DNA of 64,000 nucleotides. Source: Phytophthora colocasiae (lineage: Eukaryota; Oomycota; Peronosporomycetes; Peronosporales; Peronosporaceae). The position numbers were made by a program, and so were the translations under genes. Each line of letters opens with the position of its first letter. Positions within the stretch are counted from its first letter, which is position 1. The notes under the pieces are model-generated. The model did no database searches. It saw only the letters and a program-made list of their open reading frames with translations, and was not told the DNA's origin. The stretch spans positions 868,001 to 932,000 of the forward strand of contig JAGKQI010000098.1 in the NCBI GenBank assembly GCA_018806915.1. Reading direction: 5' to 3'. Shown here in pieces: positions 39,285 to 52,200 of the stretch.

Positions 39285-41285
39285 CGTTCGTATGGAGTCA
39301 TACGAACGCGGGGTAGAGAACTCCCCAATGGATGAGGGATCCACTGGGACCCCTCACATGTCCGTGACGCGCACGGACTGTGCCCACCTGTCAGATCCAG
39401 AGTGGGAAGCTCTCCAAAGACTTTCACAAGTCATTGGAGAGGCAGCGGTAGCGACGATGCTTCGTACGCTATCGCCGACAGAGCAACACGGTGTTGCTCT
39501 GGGGTACATTGTTAAGGAGCAACGAGATGTTGCTGCCTCGGTGGCTTCCCCGAAGCCACGCGTGGAGTCGTTGAAACTCCACGTGAGTACCTACACGGGG
39601 AAGGAGGACGAGACCCTCCTTCGTTGGCTTGTCGACTTGACACAGCCGTTGCGGCTCGACGTATCGTCGATCCGATGTCGAAGGTCGCGTTCGCCATGTC
39701 ATGTCTTGGCGGACGTGCGAGGAGTTGGGCCTATGGGCGCCGACTCTCGGATCCTACGTGCTTCGGCACGTACGAGGTGTTCAAAGAGGAGCTCAAGCTT
39801 GCGTTTGAGCCCCCGAAGAACGAGTTCAGATCGAGAGCGGAGTTTCTCGATCTGCAGCAGGGCAAGGATGATGTCCACACCTTTGCCCAGCGTGCTCGAT
39901 ACTTGGTATCGGACATAGTGGCCAACCCGATCGACGAGGCGACCAAGGTCGTCACGTTCATGAAGGGACTAAGAGATGGTCCCGTCAAAACATACCTCTT
40001 CCGAGAGTATCCGAATACTCTCGAGGAAGCGATCAGCCTTGCAATGCAAGAGGAGTTTAGCCGGCGTCAAGCTAAACTCCATGCGAACGCGCCGAAGCCG
40101 GCGCGTCCTGTTGCGAAGACGGGAGGTCCGGAACCTATGGACCTCTCGAGTGCTACGACTGCTGGTCAACAGCAGCGTAGGAACAGCAAGGTTCGATGTT
40201 ACAAGTGTAGTAACATCGGTCACTATGCACGCGAGTGCACAGCGGGCTGGCGTTCAAAAAACGCCAAGGACCAGTAGGCGGGGGGCGTCCTACTGGTGAT
40301 GCAGTCTCGCGTGTCGAGCTTGGACACGCGACGATGAGGACTGCTGCCCCCAGCGAGAAGGTTTCTCGCTGTAAGCTGCAAGATGACAAGCCAAACCTTG
40401 TCATCCTGAACGTGATGTCGAAGAGAGTGAACTCTCTTCGTGCCCTAGTGGACTCGGGCGCGTCGAACAACTTTGTTCGACAGGGAAGTCTTCGAAGGTT
40501 TGACTTCGAAGAAGCCGACACGCCTCGCAGCGTGTTGGAGGTGCGGTTGGCAACAGGTGCCACCGTGAGGACTGAGAAGCGCGTAGTCCGTGTGCGCTTC
40601 TCTTACAAACGAAGGACGTTTGTAGAAGATCTTATCGTCTTGGATCTAGGCGATAAGTTCGACTTGGTATTAGGCATGCCGTGGCTTGCACGGCATGACC
40701 CGGTGATCAACTGGGAGAAGCGTACGCTCGTACGCTTCAACAACGCATGCGCGACAGAGAGCGATGGCCCTGTCAGTGCTGCACATGCACCAGGCGGTGC
40801 ATGTGATTCCCCAGTTGAGGCAGCAGCGTCCGCCGCTGCCTCCGATCGCCGCCGGCGACCGCCAATGACTCAGGGAGTCGTTGGGAGAAAATGTGTGTCG
40901 ACTCAGAAATCTGAGCCGAAGGGTCGCGGTCACATGAGTGATGGTCAGGTGAATGTGAATCACCTGACGCATAAACATCTGAATGATGTTTGTCACATGA
41001 GTGATGGTCAGGTGAATTGCATTCACCTGAGAGAAGGTAAAATACCGGTATTACCGGTATCCTTGGAGGTACTTCAAGCCCCCAAGGGTCGCGCCGACGA
41101 CGTCGCGTCAACTCTGGGAGTTGACGAAATAAATAAAATTCGGGGAACCGAAAGGCGTGCGTCAGCTCTGGGAGCTGACGATACGTGTATAAGCGAACAC
41201 TCGCTAGCGCAGGAAGCTAGCGAGAGCACGTCGACTCCGGGAGTCGACGATGCGGTTGCTTCATCCGCTCCGGGAGCGGATGAAG
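39285..41285. repeat. series of short perfect inverted repeats, Gypsy-B 5' half
   Basis: Arms checked base by base: 39285-39294/39299-39308 (10), 40002-40010/40015-40023 (9), 40194-40202/40210-40218 (9), 40382-40390/40397-40405 (9), 40419-40428/40431-40440 (10), 40462-40470/40473-40481 (9), 40604-40611/40617-40624 (8), 40717-40726/40729-40738 (10), 40782-40791/40796-40805 (10), 41106-41114/41118-41126 (9), 41160-41168/41172-41180 (9), 41229-41237/41241-41249 (9), 41259-41270/41274-41285 (12, CTTCATCCGCTC). Many more with 6-8 bp arms lie between. They are in coding sequence and do not respect codon or domain limits. Confidence 0.92.
39292..40277 (+). pseudogene. Gypsy-B gag
   Basis: ATG 39292 lies inside a 10-bp-arm hairpin. 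The first frame covers LSDPEWEALQRLSQVIGE and LLRWLVDL, then a frameshift at about 39640 moves to the frame of 39624-40277. That frame has the Gag core (VDPMSKVAFAMSCLGGRARSW, TYEVFKEELKLAFEP, RARYLVSDIV, FMKGLRDGPVKTYLF) and one zinc knuckle CYKCSNIGHYAREC (C-x2-C-x4-H-x4-C) close to the end. The knuckle codons sit in a 9-bp-arm hairpin (40194-40218). Pol begins 43 bases before the gag stop in the -1 frame, a layout typical of programmed -1 frameshifting. Confidence 0.82.
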
Positions 41286-42267
41286 GCGCAGCGGTTCAGG
41301 GAACCGACTGCGCGGCAGGAGGTGCTGGCGGTTGCAAACGCCCAGCACCCGAACAACCTGCGTGCTCACGTGCAGCAGCGCTGCACGCGATGAGCGGCAC
41401 TCAAGCCGGGCTTGATAGTGCGAGTCAGCGGAAGGAATCCGCTGACGATTGCGATAACGTCCCGTCCAAGGTGCGATGCCTTGGACGTGGAGCACCTGGA
41501 GCCGGGCTCCATGGTAGACCTTCGCGGCGCAAGCTCAGGGAGCTGCGCGAGTCTCAGTCCGGGACTGAGACGGGTGTATCTGCAGTGCAGACACCGAGTG
41601 TCGAGACGTTGAACGTCTTGACACGTACTGGTACTGGGTTACAGTACCAGAGGATGCGGTTGGAGAATCCGCCGACGTGTGCGTCGGAGTTGACCGCACT
41701 TCCAACGATGAGTTGGAAGCGCTTCGCGCGAGACTTGTACGATGGACGCATCGAACAAATTTGCATTCTCTCGGATATCGAGAGAGTGGATCGCGAAGCC
41801 GAAGAGCTGAAGCAGCTCGTCGTCGATGGGATCACTGAGGGTGATAACTCCCTCAGTGCGAAGATTAAGAAGCAGCGCTTCGAGGAGCAGAGTTGGGACT
41901 CGTTGAGGTCGAGTCCCTACTACGTAGTTCTGCGGGAGTACAAGGATGTACTCCCGGACGAGATTCCTTCGGAGCTTCCGAAGGATAAGGGCGTACAGCA
42001 CGAGATTGATCTCGTGCCGGGCACGAAGTACTGTGTTACACGGCAGTGGCCACTGCCGCGTGAACAAGTGCAAGCGATCGACGACTTCTTTGAAAGTCGT
42101 CGTCTTGCAGGTCAAGTGCGGGAGTCAAAGTCCCCGCACAGTGCTCCAACGTTCTGTGTGAAGAAACCACAGGGCGGCTGGCGCATCGTTCATGCGTATA
42201 ACAAGCTGAACGATGCGACGATACCGGCGCAGACGCCGATACCGCGAAAAGATGTTATCATCGATTC
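40235..42267 (+). CDS. Gypsy-B pol, first part (protease and start of RT)
   Basis: The frame overlaps the gag end in the -1 frame. The protease shows LVDSGASNNFVRQ (Asp codon 40451-40453) and LVLGMPWLARHD. A linker of about 330 residues follows with repeats such as MSDGQVN...HL and the words LGVDE, LGADD, PGVDD, PGADE, each encoded by a perfect hairpin. The reverse transcriptase begins at about 41900 (LPDEIPSELPKDKGVQHEIDLVPGTKY) and reaches RIVHAYNKLNDATIPAQTPI before Gypsy-D interrupts it at 42267. The reading frame continues at 58139 without loss (DVIIDS then [12 protein letters not shown]). Confidence 0.85.
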
Positions 42268-43254
42268 TGTCGGCTACTTCTCTTCAACGCCGCTGTAATT
42301 CAACTAGAGGGAGCGTGTGGGTCACACGAGCAGGAGCTAGAAGTAGTCTGTCACCAGTGAAACCAGGTGGACCAACCGGTTGCTGAAATCTAGCAGATAC
42401 AGCTTAGGGAGGGGACATTAGCAGCAACTACCAACCTCGGGTAGGTTGACAGTCTGTCCTCACGCTTGCCCGAACATGTAACATGCAAATATACGTAAAC
42501 TGAGACTCTCATGAGACGTCTTCACCTTCCACGTTCCAGACTCAGTTCATACGGCCAAGACGCCATCAGTAGGCACCGTAGCCACTCGGTCGCTAACCGA
42601 GATCCCAGCCCTCTACACAGACTCCTTCATGATCGCCACCTCAGAACCCTGCCTCACCTCACTAATGACTCGATACGCCTCCGCCGACCAGTACGTCGCA
42701 GAACGAAGCCATGTACGAAACCTCTGAATGCTGTTGGGTGAAGCCGACCCCTTGGTCGCAGTACTCCACGCGTCGTGTTTAGCTGCTTAACTCTTCTCAA
42801 CCGAGCAGAATCGCAACTGGGAGGTGTGGCGGCTGACCGCGCACCCAGAGCTCCCCTAGCTACCGTCGCCCTTCTAGACTACACCTAAACTAACTATACT
42901 GGTCGCCACCATCAGGATCTTCCTTCGGCGACGCTCTGCAAGCTTTCTCCGCCGTTCACTGTCTTCTATCTGCGTCGTTCGCCTTGGTCGTATACTTATC
43001 TCCGTCGTAACTGCTCCGTGTCATCCCTCCTGTAGCGATCTTCTCATGTAGCCGTCGTCCTGCAACTTCAACGTCTCCGCCAATGTCTTGTGTCTGTAGT
43101 CCTGCTTGTCACCGTCCCGTACTCCGTTGATCCCGATTGACTTGTCGTCCACTTAACTGTCTTCGTCGTCACCAGTGAGATCAATTGTCACTGCGACGCG
43201 GGATTCTTCTGACTTTACTTGTGTTTCAGGTGCGTGGAGCACTACCTGTCCACA
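42268..43254 (-). repeat. 3' LTR of Gypsy-D
   Basis: 987 bp; pairs with 57145-58134. The last 29 bases of pol, including the stop codon, lie inside it. Confidence 0.92.
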
Positions 43255-46200
43255 CGCCATCCCCCGCCAGAAGGTCGTCCTCGACCTTTCCTTCGTCGAG
43301 TAATTGCTCAAACTGTTGTGCCGTAAGCCATGCTGCCACCACTGGTCCTCCTGGCCGGTCTCGATACTCCACTTTGTGCTGTGTTTCATATCGCCCCGCC
43401 TTGTTTCGAACTTTCCGTTGTCCTTGTTCACGAACACTGCCTCCTGTGGCTTCTGCCATGATGACCTTGACTGATGTTGGCCACCGTGACTGTCCTCGCC
43501 CTCGTAAAGCTTGTGCCGTGCCGTCTCTGCGTCGGAGTCCGTAGTTTCCGAGTCCCCCGTTTCCAGTAGTCTGACCTTTGGCGTTTCCTTCGCGTGTTTC
43601 GTCTGGGTCGCTTGCTGTTGTTCCGGTGCTGCTGCCAACGTCATGTGCTGTTTTCTTGGTCGTCGTAGCGCTTGGAACCCCGCGATCTGTAGTTGTATCC
43701 ACCGTTTTGGCTGTTGACGTTGTCTGCTGGTCACGTAAAGTACTCCGTCGCGCTGCTCGCGCTTCCCGGGCCTCTGTTGCTTCTCGTCGTTTCGTTTCCT
43801 GCCGTTCAGCTTCATCCGTTCTTGGTAATTCTCTGTGTCTCGGTCGTTTCCGTCCACGCACCTGTGTGTCTGGTGTCGGTGATGTACCAGTCGTCTCGTG
43901 CGGTTCAGGTAGCTCTTGGTTCGGCTGCTTCTCGTCGAGTGCCTGTACCTCTGTCGCCCGAGTTCTTGTCTGTCCCTTGCCTGAGGTTGTCGGTGCCGGT
44001 GTCCCAGTTATTCTTGGCCCCGTCGTCCCAGTAACGTCGTCACTGGTAACTTGCGTCCTCACAGTAACATCCGCGTCTGTGGTTATCACTCCTGGTACCG
44101 TACTTGTGCTGCTGACTTCGTTCGCTTCTCGATCCGTGCCCGTTCGTGTCTGTGCCCCCGGTACAGTCGTAGGTTGCTGTCCTAACCCACCAGCATCTTC
44201 TGTAGAGTCCTGCCCTTCTTCACCATTCTCGCGGCTGTAGATCCACTCGTCCTCAGCGAGATCCTCTAGAATTTGCTCTGCTACGGTCGCTAGCTGCCTC
44301 TGTGGTCGATAATACGAAGTCAAAAAGCTGCAGTGAGCAATAAGGCTCTCTCCAGTGTCTTCCCGAATCATGAGCCAGTTGTCGAAACCTGCGTCTGCCG
44401 TGATCCGTGCTGGTCCAACCCACTGGTGCGCCAGTTTCGTCACTCCAGTGCCTCGCGGTGGTCGAAGAATCCACACCAGATCCCCCACCTTGAAGTGTAC
44501 GTTGTTTCTCACGCGTTGGTTGTAGTAGCGTTCTCTTCGCAGTTGATCCAGTTCCAGCGTCTCCTTAGCGATTCTGGCCGCCGTCGTCATGTTCTTGACC
44601 AACTTCCTATGGTACTCTGGCCACCCTTCAATCTGTTGTACTTGGCTAACACGCAGTAGTTCGTTCGGTGCTCGCAGGCGTCTCCCCATCATGAGTTCGT
44701 TGGGTGAATACCCCGTAGTTCCGTGTCTAGCACCATTGTAAGCGTAAGCTGCGCATGGAATCCAGTCGTCCCAGTCATCTTGGTTCTCATTGACGTAAGT
44801 AGCGACCATGTCCTTCCACACCTTGTGATACCTCTCCACTAATCCCAGTAGCGTCGGCCTGTACGGTACCGGTTTCATCTGCTTGGCTTGCAGCAACTGG
44901 ACTAGCCTCTTGACTATAAGTCCGTTCAGTTCTGGTGCTCCGTCCATCACTAATTCTCGAAATGGCCCATGAACCATCACCAACCTCTCCGCAATGAATC
45001 GTGCAATATCGTCCGCCGTATGTGCCGGTGTCGCTATCATCACCGCGTATCTGCTAGCGTAATCGACAGCTGCAATGACATATCGGTTTCCCCGTGCCGT
45101 GACTGGTAATGGACCAGCAACATCAAGAGCCCAGCGATCTCCTACCGCACCGATTCCTTGGCTGCGTAGTGGTGGGATGACTGCCTTCGGCTGCGTTTTG
45201 CGTGTAGCACAGTCGCGACAGCTTCTCACCCAATGTTTCACTTGGTCTCTCATGCCCGGCCACCAGTACACCTTCTCCAATCGACTGTACGTCTGTGGTG
45301 TCTTCAGATGACAAGCGTAGATAGAGTCGTGCACCTCACGAAGTGCCTTAGCCCGTAATGCCACTGGTAAAACCACTCTCAACGATCCATCAGAGCTCCG
45401 TAGATGTACTAAGTCTCCCCGTATCACCACTGCAAATTCCTGATAACTTTGCTGGCTCCGGAGCTTCTGTACAAGTTTGTCGTCCTTCTGGTGGAGCATT
45501 ATTTCGGCGTCTGTTAGTTGCCCCTCGTTGAACGTCTCACTCGTACCGTCAGCCCCTGTATTCACCGGTGCCGTTGCGTTTGTCATCTCAGCAGTATCAG
45601 TAGCAACTGTACCCGTAATATCCGTAGCCGTAGCAGTAGTATCCGTAGTCTGCGGCTGTTCTTGACTAATTACCGGTGGTATAATACGTCGATCTGTCGC
45701 CACATCCAACACCTTCTGTCGTCCACGTCGCCTTGGATCACGTACGCCGCTCGTCATCCGTACTGGAGCTCGTGACAAAGCATCTGCCACCACGTTCGTC
45801 GACCCTGGACGGTAAACGATATTGAAGTCGAACTCCTGTAGCTGTAGTGCCCAACGGTAAGGTCTTCCAGTCAAGTCCTTCTTCTTCATCAGGTACGACA
45901 ACGCCGAATGGTCCGTCACTAACTCGAATTTCCTGCCATACAGGTACGGCCTGAAGGGCTTCACTGCCCAAATTACTGCGGCACACTCCAAGTCTGTAAT
46001 CCCGTACTTTGCGACCGTAGGCGAGTTTACCTTAGAAGCGTAGGCCACTGGTTGATCTCCAGCCCCTTGATCTTGCATTAAAGCTGCTCCGAGTCCCACA
46101 ACCGACGCATCCGTCACTAACTTGAATGGTTTTGAAAAGTCTGGATACACCAGCAAAGGTCTGTCGGTCAGCTCAGCTTTAAGTATATCGAACGCCTTCT

Positions 46201-48866
46201 GTTGATCATCGCCCCACTCCCACATCGTTTTCTTCCGTAGCAACCGTGTCAACGGCGCTGCCTTCGTGCCAAAGTGAGGAACAAACCTCCGGTAATATCC
46301 AGCCAGGTGTACAAACCGCCGCACCTCTTCCGGATTTTCGGGTACTGGGAACTGCCGTACCGTGTCCACCAGTGACTCCAATGACCTGATGCCGTCCTTA
46401 TCCAACTCGTGACCGAGATACTCCAGCCTCTCCATCGCGAAGCTGCACTTCTTGGGCTTCAAAGACAGTCCTGCCCTCGACAGTCGTTCCAGAACACACG
46501 CCAACTCCACCACGTGACGCGAAACCGATCCTTTGGTAAATATGATAACGTCGTCAAAATAGACTAAACAGCTTTTCCACGTTAGCCCTCTCAAGACCGC
46601 GTCCATCATCCGTTGAAATGTCCCTGGTGCATTTGCTAGACCAAATGGCATCCTCACGAATTGGAACAGCCCTTGCCTCGTAACAAATCCGGTCTTTGGT
46701 TTATCTTTGCCAGCTACAGGTACTTGCCAGTAACCTGCATGTAGATCGAGACTCGAGTATCTTCTAGCACCATGCATCGTATCAAGTGCCTCGTCAATCC
46801 TGGGTAGTGGGTAGACATCCTTCACAGTCACATTATTCAGGAGTCTGTAGTCGATACAGAACCTCACTGACCCGTCTTTCTTGCGAACGAGAACTACCGG
46901 GAATCCCCAAGCTCCTGTGCCTTCCTCAATGACACCATCATGCAGCATACTTTCCACTTCCTTGTCGATCACCTCTTGTTCAGTTCTCGAATAACGCCGT
47001 GGTCGTACTTTGATTGGCGGTGCTTCTCCCGTATTGATGAAATGCTCAACCCCAAGTGTCGTAGCAGGTGGGCATCCATCCTTCGGTTCCAGTAGATCGG
47101 GGTAGTTCCGTAGTAGTTTCACCAGTAACTCTTTGTCCTTATCATCCATGTCACCAATGGTGATAGTCTCCTCATTGCTGAGCGGCTTATCTTTCACCTG
47201 TAACTCATCCAACCACTGGCTCACTCGTTCCCGATCCAGTTCACCATCGAGTTCCAAAATCTCCATTTCGTCAGTCATCGGTGTCCATGTTCCCAGTGTC
47301 TCTCTGCTCGGTAGCTTCCGTGTCTTACCAACCAAGTTTAAGATGGGTACTTTTACTTGACCGTCCTTCACAGTTACCAGAGTAGGCGCCACTAACAGGT
47401 AAGGCTCCTTCCGCTTCTTTGGCACGAATAATCCAACCGTTCCATCAGCTTCTGGCACTGCAACACTCACGTTATGGCACGTCTGCGTCTGAATCCTAGT
47501 CTTCCTGAGTAGTCGGATTTTGGCCACACGCTCTCGTTGTTCACGCGCACCAATACCCGAGAACGGCACCACTTTCTTGATGTCATCTTCGAACCATTTC
47601 ATCTCTCCTGATACGAAATCGATCTTCACACCCTGGTCGTAGAACCAGTCTTCACCAACCAGAAACTCGCCTGTGTCACTGTCAACTATAAGCGCGTCTA
47701 CCACCATGCGTTGTGCGTACTGCGTCCAAAAGACGAACCGATAGACTCCAAGAACCCGTACAGCTACACCACTGAAGCCTTCCATGAAGTCGACTGGCGG
47801 TGGTACATGTAGGCGTGTACCTTTCTCCTTCCAACCTCGTCCGGCTACGCTGTACTGTGCTCCCGTGTCGAGCTTCACTGCCGTCGTCTCGCCCCTTATC
47901 GTCACGATCGCCGTAGGTAGTGAGTCCACTGCAGGTGCTTGAACCGCCCGTAGTTTTCCCGTTTTGCAGTGTCGTGCAGCATCATCGTCCCACTGAGTAC
48001 TGGGGCTGCTATACGTGCTGCCGCTCTGATACTCGTATGACTTGTGCAGTAGCTGCTTCTTGGATCTCTTCAACACTCGAACAGCGCCTGGATCTCCATG
48101 ACGAATGGTCGTAACGTCTTCCGCCGTCAGTACTTCTGCTCGCCCTTGTGTCCGTCTGTGATCACTGTAACCGTAGTATGTGCCTTCGGAGTACTGTAAC
48201 TGCTCATCTCGTTGTCTAAGCTGCCGCCGTTCTTTTGCCTGCGCTTTTAACACTCGTTTCTGGTATCGTCGTCGTGACCGTGAGGCTTGTACCTGCGCAT
48301 CTTGACCGAGCAAACGTGTAACTCGTCCAGTGTCCGTCCTATCGATCGTAGTTCCGTTCGTGACGTCCGCCGTCTTATCAATAGCTTCTCTCACGATGTC
48401 TGTCGTCACAAGGCTTGTGTCCTTAGATCTCCGTAGTTTTGCTGCTTTTTGTCGCACCGACTTCTCTTGCTGCTGTAGATGTACCCGTTCCCAACGCCGT
48501 TCAGCTTCTGCCTGGGCGATGTCTCGCTGTCTTTGACCCGCCTTCAACTGGAACACTAAGGCACGGGTGCTATCTGCGATCTCCATCTCTTCGATGATTG
48601 GTTTCTCCATGGGCGTGGCTGGTGCGCCATCCCCAGTGAAAGACACCTTCGACATCCGTGTACGTTCAACCCTGACATCCTCTTTAGTCTCTTCGTCAAT
48701 ACCGTAGACACAGCTCGCTGTCTGATAATTGTCCGTTGCCGCTGTAATCTCCAGAGGCTCAGTTTCACCTGTCGTCGCCGTCAACAGTTCTTCGGCCGTC
48801 TCTGGAGCTTCCAAGTCTGTAGTCAAGGCTGGTGACACCTCTTCTTGCAGCGTCGCCTCGCCATCC
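43226..48866 (-). CDS. Gypsy-D pol (main part)
   Basis: About 1880 codons without a stop. In order: an acidic, then basic coiled region; protease with AVKLDTGAQYSVAG (Asp codon 47869-47867) and FLVGEDWF; reverse transcriptase with AWGFPVVLVRKKDGSVRF, SSLDLHAGYWQVPV, MPFGLANAPGTF and catalytic YFDD at 46561-46550; RNase H with VTDASVVGLG, YGITDLECAAVIW, VTDHSAL; integrase with the zinc finger (HLKTPQTYSR, CRDCATRK) and catalytic residues in WALDVAGPLP, VMDGAPELNG and GLVERYHKV. A disordered tail of about 300 residues ends with VEYRDRPGGPVVAAWLTAQQ. The codons at 48934-48867 belong to the Copia LTR and are not pol. The N-terminus continues at 54438. Confidence 0.92.
43255..43268 (-). other. polypurine tract of Gypsy-D
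   Basis: On the minus strand GGCGGGGGATGGCG directly precedes the 3' LTR. Confidence 0.6.
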
Positions 48867-49255
48867 TGTTGAGTGGCAAGGGCGCGCAGTGCGCGCCTCT
48901 CGCAAAAAGGCAGACAGGGAGTCCTGTCGGCCAAGAGTTAAAAATAAACAACTGAATAAAACACCTCTCTAAGTTGTATTAATTCTGATTAGCAAGTACG
49001 AGAGGAAGTTCAGAATATCCAGATCACAGCTGTGATCTGGATAGTACAGGCAGAGAGCTGCCTGCCATCCATAGTGCGATGACGATACGAGGCGAGGAGT
49101 GCAGCCGTCGAGGACGAAGTCCGAAGACGAGCTCACTTCCTCTTTTGCCTCAGACCCCGAGCACGAGTCTGCAGTATAGGCTTTATAAAGAGGATAGAGA
49201 ATTAAAGAAAATAAACTGTTGTGAGCTTTCCTCAGTTGTACTGTTCATTTTAACA
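48867..49255 (+). repeat. 5' LTR of Copia
   Basis: 389 bp. A TATA-like TTTATAAAG is at 49182-49190 and would direct transcription shortly before the R region. The ORF begins only eight bases after the LTR. Confidence 0.95.
49182..49190 (+). promoter_or_regulatory. likely TATA box of Copia LTR
   Basis: TTTATAAAG, about 65 bases before the LTR end; repeated in the 3' LTR at 54364-54372. Confidence 0.5.
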
Positions 49256-49263
49256 TTTCAAGT

Positions 49264-52200
49264 ATGAGCAAACCCGAGATGGACAAGAGCTCTGTGGCGT
49301 CGTTGAGATTCAACGGCAAGCCTCTGCACTTCGCCGCGTGGAAGAGCAAGTTGATCATTCACTTGAAGGCACTGAGCGAGCAGCGTGCGCTCGAAGAGCT
49401 GCAGCACAAGCGTGCAAAGCCGCTGAGTCGGTACGAAGATTTGCTCAAGAGCCAGCCGACACTGCCGCCACGTCCGCCTGCCGAAGACACGGAAGCGACA
49501 TGGCAGCACGATTTGCACGATACACTGCTCTGCACGCAGTCTTCGTACATCAAAAGACTGCTGTGTGAGACGCTGCCAAGCGATTTCAAGGGGATTGCTA
49601 CCAAGCGTATGGACGAACCAGTCCATGTGATCTGGCGACTGGTGGAAAAGCAGTACAGCCTCAGCAACGCTGCTGGCGTCGTCGGACTGGTTGACCAGTT
49701 CATGAAGATCGTGAACTCGGACTTCAAGAGCGTCGGACAGCTCTTTCAAGACCTGAACGGCGTGCGAAGCCAGGTCAACGTCAATTCGCGTGAGGCCTTG
49801 CACACGCACATGCTGTCATCACAGCTGATGCTGGTAATGGTGCTTGGCGCGTTGCCAAGGCACATGTGGGGCTCCTCAGTTGAGTTTACCGCTGAAGCTT
49901 TTACGCTGGAGAATGTCAGCGAAAAGCTGACCAACATTTTTGGCAACCAGAGCAAGGCTTCAATTTTGGAGCTAGGCAACGGGAAGGCTGTCAACCATGT
50001 TGCAGCGGTGCCGACCAAGCAGAATGGCTCGGTTTTGGGCAAAAGAAAGGCCCAGTCGGCACCAGCGAATGATCGGCACTACAATCAGGGCATAATGAAG
50101 TGCCACTATTGTGCAGGCAATTTCAATGGTATGAACAATACCGGCCCGCACAAGCTGCTCGATTGTCCGAAGCGCGCCTTTGACAGGGCAGCTGGAGTAC
50201 ATAGGCGCAACATTTGGTCAAAGCCAAGTCGCCTGAAAGGAAAAGCGGGGCAAGTTGTCAAGGCAAAAGCAGCCAAGGCAGAAGCAGCAGCCAAGGCACA
50301 GGCGGTCAAGGACAAAGCCAAGACTCGCCGTGAAATCTCTTTGGAAGAGTGCCAGGCTGAGCTTGCTGTCGACGCATGCGATGCTGTGGATTTGAAGTTG
50401 CCGGCTACACCGACTGGCTACGCGAGCCCACCACCATGCTTTGTGGAACTGCCACTGACACCAGGAAAGGGCACATCCCCGTATTCAGACGATGACGAAC
50501 CAATGGATTCGGTTGTCAACGCAGTTGAAGTCGACCGAGCGAACACCAGAAAGGCCACCGATAAGCAATCGGATGGTGACGTCGAAATGAAAGAAACTCA
50601 AGAGGAGGTCAGCAATCTAGCGATTGCCGTGACGACGAAGAACTTCGCCGGCATGATGAGTGAGCTGGAAGAAAAGGTACGAACACTGTATCCGTTTTTA
50701 TTAACTGAAGATTCATTTCTAACAACGGATTCTTGGGTGCTAGACTCAGGCTGCGGACACGGCCTAACAAGCGAGATGGCTCGCTTTGTTAGCAAGAGAC
50801 CCAATACACAGTACATGTTTACCTTTGCTCAGGGCTCTAAGCATTCTAATACACATATTGGTACAATCAAATTGTATTTACGTGGACCAAAGGGCATAAA
50901 ACCGTTTCTAATTGACAATATAGCAATGGTGCCGCATGCAACCTCGAACATTCTGAGCGAGTTCTGGCTCAGACGCAGTGGGTACCAAATTTTGGGTTCA
51001 CTTTGCGGGAAGTTCAAATTTGTGCTTTATGACAATGAACTTGTGTTTGTTGCAAAAGCGATAAATGGAGCATACTATTTGCAGAATAAAACGTTAATAG
51101 AACGGCAAGATTTCTGTAATGCTGTCAAATCAAAACCCTGCAAACCACTATCAAACCTAGAGATTGGGAGATATGAGAGAATATTGCAGGAGTGGCATGT
51201 GAAACTTGGTCACCTAAATAAAGACACAGTCATCGAAATGCTTAGCAAAAAGCTGGTAGGCGGAATTCCTATGTTATCAGCTACTGGACTCAGGAAAGTC
51301 CCGTTCTTTTGTTTAACATGTGCAGAGATGAAGAAGCGGAGAATGTCCTACCGCAATATGAAGGGTTCGAGAGACGAACAACCTATCAGTACCATTCATA
51401 TGGATACAAATGGACCTATGAAAACCATGGGTGTGTATGGAAGTTCAGGAAGAATCAAGTACTTCCTGAGTATAATTGATGACAATACGTCGTGGAGATG
51501 GACATTTGTCCTACGCGACAAGAAAGAAGTCTATGAAAAGGTAGAGGAGCTTCTACTGCAGCTAGAACGTGAAGGGAAATTCACAATACGTCGGATCCGC
51601 TCCGACGGTGGCACTGAGTTTGTGAATGCTGCATTCAAGAACTTCTGTAAAGGAAAAGGTATTGTCTTTCAGAAATCTAACACTTACAGCCCAGAGGAAA
51701 ATGGAGCTGCTGAGCGTGACCACCAGAGTAAACTGGATAGAGTGCGGTGTGCATTGAAAGACGCTGATATGGCACACAGATGGTGGCCAGAAGCGCTGAT
51801 GTACATGACCTATGTACAGAATCGCACACCTATGAAAAGGTTGGGATACAAAACACCGTATGAAATGGTTTATGAGAAACCACCCAACGTAAAAGAGTTG
51901 CCTGTCTGGGGTTCAGTCTGTTTTGCACACGTGCCAACTGCCCTACGCAAAGACAAGAAACTGTCCGCTCGAGCTGTAAAGTGTCGACTCCTTGGAGTGT
52001 CAGAGGAAACGAAGGGTTTTTGGTTATGGGACATCTATAACAACAAATACATCCTATCCAGGGATGTGCTGTTCGATACTACAAATGTAGCCACCATGGT
52101 CAAACGAGCTTTCGGACAAGCCGATCAAACCCTCACTTCTGAATTTGCAGCGCGCGAGTTACCCGCGGCAGAAGAAGTGGAAGCAACTGTCAACGAGAAT

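Noticed and set aside
43578..44240. 220-codon Val/Ser/Cys-rich plus-strand ORF
   Set aside because: It is the shadow of the disordered tail of Gypsy-D pol; composition mirrors that tail.
48867..48934. first 23 codons of the long Gypsy-D pol frame
   Set aside because: They are encoded by the Copia LTR; the true N-terminus lies at 54438 and beyond.
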